Positions 35,076-44,600 of a stretch of 64,000 bases of DNA are shown in pieces. A model generated the notes under the pieces. It ran no database searches. It was given only the letters and a program-made list of their open reading frames with translations, and had not been told where the DNA came from. Each line of letters opens with the position of its first letter. Within the stretch, counting starts at the first letter, position 1. The DNA comes from Camellia lanceoleosa. Its lineage: Eukaryota; Streptophyta; Magnoliopsida; Ericales; Theaceae. A program made the translations under genes and the position numbers. The stretch spans positions 5,467,437 to 5,531,436 of the forward strand of contig CM045767.1 of NCBI GenBank assembly GCA_025200525.1, read 5' to 3'.

Positions 35076-35764
35076 TTATTTGATGATGTAGATATTTTTT
35101 ATATTTTTAATTACTTCGTATCAATTGAAATGAAAAACGATAGCGGATTTTTTATATAAAGAATAATGATATATAAATAGAAAATTCACACAAAATTTTC
35201 ATACATAATAATGTAGGTTAACAGTGACCTTTCATTTTAAAACAAAATGTCCATAAAAATGACTTATATTTACAACAATGCCACTGTCATGTCATTTTGT
35301 GGTATTTTTTTGTATAAATTTTATGTAGCAATTTTTCTTGTACAAAATTAAAATTGAAATAGGTCATAGTCAAAGTTGGTAAATGCCCAAAAAAAAAAAA
35401 AATTAGGGGTGCTACTCGGCGGATTCAGTCAGGTTGGGAGATTGTCTAAGCGCAGTCCAAATTGCATTAAGATCTGCTTAAGCCCGCCTAAGCTCGAATT
35501 GTAACTCGAGATTGTATATCCAAGTTCGACCCAAGTTAAACCTGAATTGCCTAAGTTGCTTGAATTGTACATGAATTTTAGTTTTTTTTTTTTTAAAGCT
35601 AAATTATTAATTTATTAAAATTAAACTATATTTACATTTTGTTTAAAAATCATTACTAAAATTATAACAAATAATTTATTTAATGTAAGAGAGATATTAC
35701 TATAGTAGTCTTTGCAATTTATAAATGAGAAAAAAAAAATATAAGATTTTGTGTTACTTATGTA

Positions 35765-36250
35765 TATAATATGAATAAAGTTTCGTCGCTCGAATTTCCC
35801 CCTCTAATCCCCCGAATGCTCAAAACGACATCGTTTTGGGCATTCTTTTTTTTTTTTTTTTTCTTTTTTCTTCTTCTTCTTCAACAAGTCTGAGACAGAG
35901 GGAGAGGGAGAGGGAGAGGGAGAGGAAGAGAAAGAGGGAGCAGCAGCTCCGACCACCTTCGACCGTCGTCGTCGCAACAGCAGCTCCGATCGCCGATCGT
36001 CACTCTCTTCCTTGACTTGTCGTTAAATGTGACAACGACTGTCGCCCGTCATGACCCGTCGGCCGTCGCATGACTCCGCCCGCCTCCGCTTCCTCCTTCC
36101 CCCATAGTTATGGCCCCCTCCAGTCCTCCTCCTCCATCCTCCTCCTCCTCCTCATCTTCCTTCCTTCTCTCCTTTTCTCCTTCTCTGTTTCTGAAAAAAA
36201 TAAAATAAAATAAAATTAGGGGGATTCGGGAGAGCTCATTTTCGAGCTCC
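35765..36250. other. GC-rich island with GGGAGA microsatellite
   Basis: Against an AT-rich background this segment has gaatttccccctctaatccc, an aaaacgacatcgtttt palindrome, a (gggaga)n run near 35895-35940 and a CCG/CTC-rich stretch to 36180. It ends with attagggggattcgggagag, which partly mirrors its beginning. It could be a captured 5' UTR-like gene fragment inside a small transposon. The minus-strand 76-aa frame is a Glu-rich artefact. Confidence 0.4.
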
Positions 36251-36465
36251 CTAGCATTACTCATATAATATACATTCAATATTATTTAATAATTTAAATT
36301 ATTTTAATATCATGTAATGACTAATAATTTATATGTATAATTCCGGTTTCAAACTACTTGCATTATTTAATATCTTTATCTAAATTTCAGAATTATAAAT
36401 TTTTTAACCAAATAATTTCAAAAATATATTGTCCAAATCTTTAAAAAAAATTGAACTAGACTAAG

Positions 36466-36681
36466 GCCTCATTTGGGAACAAGTTTTTTTAATAATTTTT
36501 TAGTTTTTTTGACTAAAATATAATATAAAAAAATTAGTTTATTTGAGATAATTTTTTAATTTTTTATAAAAAGATATACAAAAATAAAAAATATATATAT
36601 ATATTTTATTATATAAATTATTGACTTTTTTTTTTTTTTCTATTTTTAAACTAAAAGTGATATTGCCAAACTCGAGGCTTT
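36466..36681. mobile_element. Tourist-like MITE next to the foldback element
   Basis: The left end GGCCTCATTTGGGAAC follows TAA (36463-36465). The right side, read inward, is AGCCTCGAGTTTGGCAAT ending about 36681. The interior is AT-rich with a T-run. Its right border abuts the long inverted repeat that begins about 36691. Confidence 0.5.
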
Positions 36682-36690
36682 TCCCAAAAT

Positions 36691-38069
36691 AAGCCTTTTT
36701 TACATTATATTTCCCAAACTAGGCCAACTTCTGACGGAATTCCAAAACTAAGCTAAAGCGTCATTTCTATTCGCGCTTTTACTATTAGGAGCGCAAAATG
36801 AGATGAACAGAAAAATCGCTATTACAAATAGCGATTTTAATTAAGAACTCGCTGTTACAAATAGCGCTTGTAACAAAAAAAAAATTCTGAAAAAAATGCT
36901 ATTCAAAATAGCGCTTTCACTGTGCATATAATTTAATTTTTTTTTTTTTTTTTTTTTTTAGAAAACACCATTTCAAATGGCGTTTCTACTTTTGACCCCA
37001 ACCCACCCACACTCTGACACAGCCACACACAGCCACACACACCCACTCCAATCAAACATTGAAATAATATAATATATATATATATAATAATTTATAATAA
37101 TTAATTATATAATTTTTATAATTTTCGTAAATATAAATCATTTTTAGGTTATGGATGGTTTGATTTATAATACGTATGTAAGGGTAAAAATTTTTATAAT
37201 AAAAAATAATTTTTACAATTTTTATAATCAAAAATAATTTATAAATTATCAAAAATAATTTATAATACGTATGTATTATAAAAATTGCAAAAATACATAC
37301 ACACCCACAGCACTCAAGCATTTTTTATATAATTGATTATTATAAATTATTATTATATATAAAAATGTATTATGAAAATGTATTATGAAAATTGATTATT
37401 ATAAAAAAATGTATTATGGATGGTTTATAAATTATTTAAACCATACGTATGTAAAGGTAAAAAAATTTAGGTTATGGATGGTTTGATTTATCATTTAAGT
37501 CATTTATCAAAAAATTTACCCTTAAACCATACGTATGTAAATGTGAAGATGGGTTTACTGTAAATGTAAATGCGAAGATACGTATTAAATTATTTACATA
37601 CGTATTAATTATAAATTTTTATAAATTATTTTTGAATAATACATACGTATTATAAAATGTGAAGATGGATTTACTGTAAAAAATTTTAAATAAAAAATGT
37701 AAAGATTTAAATAATACATACGTATTGTAAATTATTATAAAAAATTTTATAATACATACGTATTATAAATTACTTTTGATAATTTATAAATTATTTTTTA
37801 TTATAAAAATTACAAAAAAATTTTGATTATAAAAATTTTTACCCTTATATACATATTATAAATCAAACCATCCATAACCTAAAAATGATTTATATTTACG
37901 AAAATTATAAAAATTATATAATTAATTATTATAAATTATTATATATATATTATTATATTATATTATTTCAATGTTTGATTGGAGTGGGTGTGTGTGGCTG
38001 TGTGTGGCTGTGTCAGAGTGTGGGTGGGTTGGGGTCAAAAGTAGAAACGCCATTTGAAATGGCATTTTC

Positions 38070-38100
<31 letters not shown>

Positions 38101-38340
38101 TATATGCACAGTGAAAGCGCTATTTTGAATAGCGTTTTTTTCAGAAATTTTTTTTCTGTTAGAAGCGCTATTTGTAATAAATGAGTTTAATTAAAATCGC
38201 TATTTGTAATAGCGATTTTTCTGTTCATCTCATTTTGCGCTCCTAATAGTAAAAGCGCGAATAAAAATGACGCTTTAGCTTAGTTTTGGAATTCCGTCAG
38301 AAGTTAGCCTAGTTTAAGAAATACAATGTAAAAAAGGCTT
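36691..38340. mobile_element. Giant foldback (long inverted repeat) element, 1.65 kb
   Basis: 36691-about 37250 and about 37770-38340 are reverse complements over roughly 560 bp. The paired landmarks run in mirrored order: aagccttttttacat, ttctgacggaattcc, gaatgagatgaaca-like, atcgctattacaaatagcga, agcgctttcactgtgcatat, tttcaaatggcgtttctact, and the CA-rich acacagccacacacagccac. The centre (37250-37770) is AT-rich with repeated tacgtatgta. Shorter palindromes of the AGCG/CGCT type are nested in each arm. No transposase is present. Long terminal inverted repeats suggest a Mutator-type or foldback element; no target duplication was identified. Frames at 37052 (-) and 37885 (+) are the two arms read in mirror image. 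Confidence 0.85.
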
Positions 38341-38618
38341 CACCTAATTTAAGGACGTGGGACATCACATCAGCTCCCTTGCTAGTACTCCTGAAACCTG
38401 ATCATTGCCTCTACTGACAAAACCCAGCATCTTCCATAACGCTCCTCCCCCACGTAACTCTCTCCGAGGTAGTTCATATTTAATAATCAATTATTGAAAC
38501 CTTAGTATATATATATATATGTGTGTGTGTGTATGTATTGATCTTGCTTGAGCGCTGAGAAATCTCTGCGTGTCTTTCAAGGAATCGACGAGGGGATTCG
38601 AGGGTTGGGGGTTCGAAA
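38341..38618 (+). promoter_or_regulatory. Promoter and 5' leader of the ERMP1-like gene
   Basis: Only about 280 bp separate the foldback element from the start codon. The sequence has a cctccc/cacgta patch (38440-38460), a (ta)n-(tg)n microsatellite (38507-38533) and a short leader rich in CTG/GAG up to the ATG. No clear TATA box stands out. Part of the gene's control region may lie inside or beyond the foldback element. Confidence 0.4.
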
Positions 38619-41600
38619 ATGGCGTTTTTGGGGCTGAGCTCTGGATTCAAATTGTTGTTTTCTCTAGCTATTTTGTACGGACTAATGTCGACTTTAGTTT
38701 ACTTCGTTATTCACATGAAGTTCGTAAAGCCTCTCGGCATCGACGCACCGCTCGATCGCTTCTCGGAAGCTAGGGCCGTTGAGCACGTTCGAGTTTTGTC
38801 CAAAGAGATCGATGGTCGCCAGGTCAGTCAAATTTCAATCAGTTTTTAATTGTTTCAATCAATTTCTATTCGATTTTGTGTCTGGAAGTCATGGATTTAC
38901 TATGTTATGTTTGGTTGACGAGAAAATGTAGGGAGGGAATAGAAATTTGACTGTTTTGAAAAATTCACTGAGGTGGGGCTTGGTTCGATTTTGTACTGAA
39001 AATTTTAGATGAATGATGTTCTGTTTGGTTGACGAGAAAATGTAGAGAGGGGAGAGCAATTTAAGTTTTTGAGTATTGGAGACAATCAAAAGTTCACTTG
39101 ACTGAGGTGGGGTTCAATTGGATTTTGTACTGAAAGTTCTAGATTAGGGGTATTTAATAATCAGATTCCGTACTTAAAACTGAATGTATGTGATAATCAA
39201 TTAAACTTGTTTGGTAACCACAATTAATGTCACTTAAAGATTTAAAGTGCCTTTTAAAATGTAAGCTAAAATTTAAAAAAAAATTAAGTCATATAAAACT
39301 TATTTAATTCTGACTGAATTTATAAATACTAAATATAACTATCAATATACACCGTTACAAACTTACTACTACCATCACAGCCACCACCATCATGCCACCG
39401 CCGCCGCCGCCGCCAGCACAATATAAAAATTGAAATATACAATTTGAAAATAATAAATTTTAAATTTGATCTTATACATATCAAACAACATATTTTTAGT
39501 TCAATACTTAAATTTTTATCAAACAGCACCTAACTATGTTTTGTTTGGTTGACGAGAAAATGTATTGAGGGGATAGAAATTTGGCTCTTTTTGGTTTGGT
39601 TTTTTAAAAAAAAAAAAAAAATCCGATCTTTTTTTTTTTTTTTTTTTCCTCTTAAAAATCTAATTGGGTGAAAAAAATTATGGCTGAGTAAGGAATCTGT
39701 GAAATTCGTAATCCGATTTGGTCCAATCCAATCCGGTAGGTTTGGATTGATCTTTTGAATCCGTGATTCGGTTTTGGATTGAAAAATTAAAAATCCATAA
39801 TCCACAGATCGGTTTCAGATTGAATCCCACGGTTCCGGACTAGAACCGATCCAGGCTGTATACAAATAGCTTATATTTATATTATACACCTTTTAGCATA
39901 GTATCTTCTCTTATTTCATATAAAACCTAAATCCAAACTGTTAGAATATTTTATGTTAGTGTGGTAGGTGAGTGTAGTGTGGTAGGTGAGGGTAGTGTGG
40001 TAGGTAAGTGTAGTGTGGTAGGTGAGGGTAGTGTGGTAGGTAAGTGTAGTGTGGTAGGTAAGTGTGTTAGTATATTCTCTTCCTCTCCTATATATAGGAG
40101 AGTCATTGTAGTCATTTTATATCAATCAATAATATCAATACATTAATTTTCTACATGGCATCAAAGCGGGTTTAGCACCTAGTATTTTTCGCTTCACCGG
40201 CGGGCGGCAACCTCGCCTTGGCCGCCCGCCGGAACCTCAACCTACTCCGCTGCCACATTTCTTGATGGTATTGTTCCAACTGAGCAGAAAATTGAGCAAC
40301 TTTCTGCCTGCACTGATTTGCAGTAGTTGTTACATCTTCGCTTTGGAAAAGATCAGCCGCTTTTTCATAGTAAAAAATAGCCTGCTCGAAGTTCTGTTCA
40401 GCTTCGTACGATTCAGCAATTTCCTTGTAATATCTTGCAGCCATGTTGAGCCTTCCAATCTCCTTGAACATATTGACCGCTTGCTCTAGACAAGATATGG
40501 TCTCTTTAGTATTTGTCTTCTTATAGCAATGAGCAGCAGAAGCAGAAGCACCAGCACCTTCATGTTTGCTATCCAACTTTAAATGACAGTTTGCTAACTT
40601 CACATATGCTGATCCAGCTTGGTCCCATGATTTGGCGAGCTTGAAAGCATTGGCGGCTTTATCGAACAAATCGGCGGCGTCATCGAATTTGGAACCGAAG
40701 AGGCCCCAGCCGTTGAGCTTCTTCTCAGCTCTCTTCTCGAAATCTTCTCCTCTCGCAATCTGATCGCCCATCTTGTGTTGGCGGTGATGGAAGATGAAGA
40801 TGAAGATGAATAGAGAGAGGACTCTCTGATCAAAAAAGCAATAGAAAAAGAGGAAGACATAAACATAGAAGGCCCATTTGACTCATTAATGGATGTCAAT
40901 AATGGGTTTTGCACAGATGATATCCCATTGATTGAACCCCATGAGATCAATCTGCTACCACCATGTACTACTGCTCCTTCAATATCATCAACAACCACAA
41001 CATTTTCATCATCAACATCATCATCATCATCAGCTTCGTCTTCTTCTTCCTCTTATTCTTCAACAACAACATACTTGAAGACTTGGACTTACTGCCAAAC
41101 TTTGACAGCTGGCAAAGTGACTTGAGCAACAGCTTGGTTTTCTGGGATGATGATGACTTCATCAGCACTTTTGATTTGTGGATTAATGGTGGTGATAGTG
41201 ACAGAAATCTAAGCTCAACTGTTGATGACCATCCTCCTCCCACCCATTGTTTGAGAGAGTACTATAGTGGAGAAGATGGGGAGACACCCATGCTGTGACA
41301 AAGTAGGACTGAAGAAGGGACCATGGACAGCTGAAGAGGACAAGAAGCTCATTAACTTCATCCTCTCCAATGGCCAATGCTGTTGGAGAGCTGTCCCTAA
41401 ACTCTCAGGATTGTTAAGGTGTGGTAAGAGTTGCAGACTGAAATGGACAAACTATCTTAGGCCAGACTTGAAGAGGGGTCTCTTATCAGACTATGAAGAG
41501 AAGATGGTTATTGATCTCCATGCTCAGCTTGGCAACAGATGGTCCAAGATTACTTCTCATCTTCCAGGAAGAACAGATAATGAGATCAAGAACCATTGGA

Positions 41601-44600
41601 ATACCCACATCAAGAAAAAGCTGAGGAAGATGGGGCTTGATCCTCTCACCCACAAGCCACTGTTGTAGTCCCACACAAAGCCTACGCCTCAGTTTAACCC
41701 TTTGGCTGCGAAAGCTGCTTCCATCAGTTTGTCGGGATTTGGATCTGGGGGGCCATTTGGCTTTGATTTCTTCTCCAAGAATTGGAATACTCAGAAAAAG
41801 AAATCTAGGTCATCCACAAAGAGAAAGCAATTGCAGTAATGTAACCAACCTTATTTTATTCATGCGGGGATCAAACCCGATCACCATTTTACACAAAAAA
41901 AAAAAAAAAAAAAACCAACAACAACAAAACAACCACAACCCATAACCACCACAAACAACCGGCCTCACTTCTTCGCCTCTTACCGTTCTCTTCTTTTTGC
42001 CTTTGTCTTGGCGTCCCTTGCAGTCTTTGCCTCCGTGTTTCAGCGCCGCCGAAACGCGTTCACTTCCGTTGGTCCTCAATCGTCACATATGGCGGCCCTT
42101 CAAATCTGAGCATCACGGTGGCCTTCCGCTTCCTTGTTTTACGCCTTGACACATATTTACCTTTCGCATCCGTGATACATCTGTTGGAGAAGAGCCAATT
42201 GGGCTTTTACTGCGCACCTCATTTGTTCTACTCTCTGGCCGGTCACGACAGGTTGGTGACCGCAGTCAGTGTCTCAACACATGACTTCAGAGTATAATGA
42301 TTGGCTTCAATATCAGATTGAGCAGCCATTTTCTGCTCAACTGACAACATTGGAAAGTTCACCGGCGCAAAACCAGGGGCGCTTGGCCCAGGGGCGCTTG
42401 GTTGAGGTTCAAGAGCCATATTCTGGGTTGTGGCCTCGTTGAGGTCGGGAAAGAGAGTGAGACCACGGGACGAAGAGGCTATGTTCTGGGTCACTGGGCG
42501 AGAAGAAGAAGCCATTTTCTGGGCAATAGAGTTACAGAGTATCTCTCTCAACAAAAAAGAAGAGGTTTTCAGAGGTTTTCAGCAAGTGTTTTGTTCTGTC
42601 TAAGCCTCAGCCTCCGTCTTCGTTAAATAGCCACAACAGCCACGCGTATCACGCGCCTCTCAACGCCAGACGACAAATCGGCGCGCCTTTTGATGGCTGT
42701 CGGACACGTCTTTTTGATGGCACGCCTTTTGATAAGATTGGGCACGCCTTTTGAGGGTCTGACAAGACTCGGTAAACTGTCCCGACTTTGATTCCGGTTA
42801 GCTTCTATATGGGTCCGACAAGACTCTGTAAACTGTCCCGACTTTGATTCCGGTTAGCTTCTATATGGGTCCGACAAGACTCGATGCTGTCCCAATATTG
42901 ATTAGGTTAGCTCCTATATGGGTCCGACAAGACTACTCAGAACTGTCGACTTTGATTAGGTTAGCTCCTATATGGGTCCGACAAGACTTCGATAAACTGT
43001 TAAAACATTGAGTTCGGTTCTCTTCTACAACGGTCCGACATGACCCGAAATGGCTTTTCTACAACGGTCCGACATGACCTCAGAATCGATTTTTCTAGCG
43101 GTCCGACATGACCCCATAAGCTTTTTCTACATCGGTCCGATATGACCCCATAAACTATCTTCTACAACGGTCCGACATGACCCCATAAAGCTGTCTTCTA
43201 CAATGCGACCACGACCTCAAATGTCTCCTATCCACTTTTATTTTATTTGTCATTTTATTTTCCTGTTTTGTTACTCTCTCCAAACTCAAGTTGGTTGGTT
43301 CCTATCCCCCTTGAGTTTGAGGGGGGCTGTTAGAATATTTTATGTTAGTGTGGTAGGTGAGTGTAGTGTGGTAGGTGAGGGTAGTGTGGTAGGTAAGTGT
43401 AGTGTGGTAGGTGAGGGTAGTGTGGTAGGTAAGTGTAGTGTGGTAGGTAAGTGTGTTAGTAGTGTGTTAGTATATTCTCTTCCTCTCCTATATATAGGAG
43501 AGTCATTGTAGTCATTTTATATCAATCAATAATATCAATACATTAATTTTCTACACAAACCTAAACTCGCATAGTATCTCCTTTTACTGCTTTTATTTGT
43601 TGGTTTTTAGTTTTAATTTGTAATGGTCTAAATAAACCAGTTTTTTTATAGTTGTTTAAATTCTAGAACAGTGTGTCGTTATTATGGAAAAACATATTGC
43701 TATTGTGGAGCTTATATAATGCTATGTTTATGTTTTTATGAAATTAAAATGTTCTATATTTTTTTTTGTTATTTAATTATGTAAATCCGTGGTCATAAAC
43801 CGATCAAATTTGTGTTTAAATGGATTGGTTCGAATTGATTCCACGATTTAAACAGATTGAATTGGTTCTAATTTTTCAAAAACCGTAGATAACAGATTAA
43901 TCCTGATTTTACCTCAATCCGGGCCGTGCACACCCCTAAAAAAAATTTAAAAAATGAAAAATATTAATCATTTTCATATAATTTTATCTTTTCGAGTCTT
44001 GGAGTTCACTTGACTAAGGTGGGTTTTGGTTTGTACTGGTAGTTTTAGATTAATTATGTTCTGTTTGGTTGACGAGAAAATGTAGAGAGGGAATAGAAAT
44101 TTGAGTGTTTTGAGTCTTGAAGACAATGAGAAGTTCACTTGACTGAGGTGGGGTTCAATTGGATTTTGTACTGGAAGTTCTAGATTAACTATGTCCTGTT
44201 TGGTTGACGAGAAAATGTAGAGAGGGGATAGAAATCTGGCTCTCTTTGCGTTGGTTTTCAAAAAAAAAAAAAAAAATCTATATTTTTTTCTTCTAAAAAT
44301 CTAATTTGATGAAAAAAAATTAGAAAAATGAAACATATTAATCATTTTCATCTAGTTTTATCTTTTTGAGTCTTGGAGACAATGAAATGTTCACTTGACT
44401 GAGGTAGGTTTTTTTTTTTGATTTTGTACTGGAAGTTCTAGATTAACTACTTTATGTTTGGTTGACTAGAAAATGTGGAGAGGGCATAGAAATTAAAGTT
44501 GTGTCTTGGAAATTATTAAAAGTTCACTTGATTGAGGTGGGGTTTGTTTCGATTTTGTACTGGAGGTTCTAGATTAACTATGTTCTGTTTGGTTGACGAG

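Larger units (their letters stand above)
33530..36465. other. AT-rich intergenic DNA with several MITEs and no gene
   Basis: Apart from the inverted-repeat elements listed separately, the stretch is low-complexity A/T with homopolymers (for example a T-run at 34052-34080). No frame with protein-like composition was found. Confidence 0.5.
39939..43555 (+). mobile_element. Young non-autonomous LTR retrotransposon carrying captured host gene pieces
   Basis: The 3617-bp element has a 5' LTR (39939-40155), a primer site (40156), a polypurine tract (43312-43327) and a 3' LTR (43328-43555), flanked by the perfect 5-bp duplication CAAAC (39934-39938 and 43556-43560). No gag, protease, integrase or reverse transcriptase is present. 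The interior is filled with pieces of unrelated host genes: alpha-SNAP (antisense), an R2R3-MYB in two rearranged parts, a poly(A) tract and unidentified segments, then tandem repeats. The tRNA-iMet-like primer site and short LTRs point to a Copia-driven element. It sits in intron 1 of the ERMP1-like gene in the gene's orientation. Confidence 0.9.

Noticed and set aside
35895..35945. GGGAGA run as a G-quadruplex or telomere-like array
   Set aside because: It is an imperfect purine microsatellite without four G3 tracts in register and does not match the plant telomere unit.
37052..38082. Frames on both strands with the same IYENYKNYIINYYKLL peptide
   Set aside because: They are mirror images from the two arms of the foldback element and consist of A/T-rich codons.
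40172..40264. Last 31 residues of the alpha-SNAP frame
   Set aside because: Arg/Ala-rich sequence without similarity to the family; it runs into the retroelement leader, which contains a cggcgggcgg palindrome.
40963..41298. Plus-strand 111-codon frame spanning the two MYB parts
   Set aside because: It is only partly MYB C terminus. The first third is a shifted reading of the Ser-codon repeat and the last residues are the leader of the second part.
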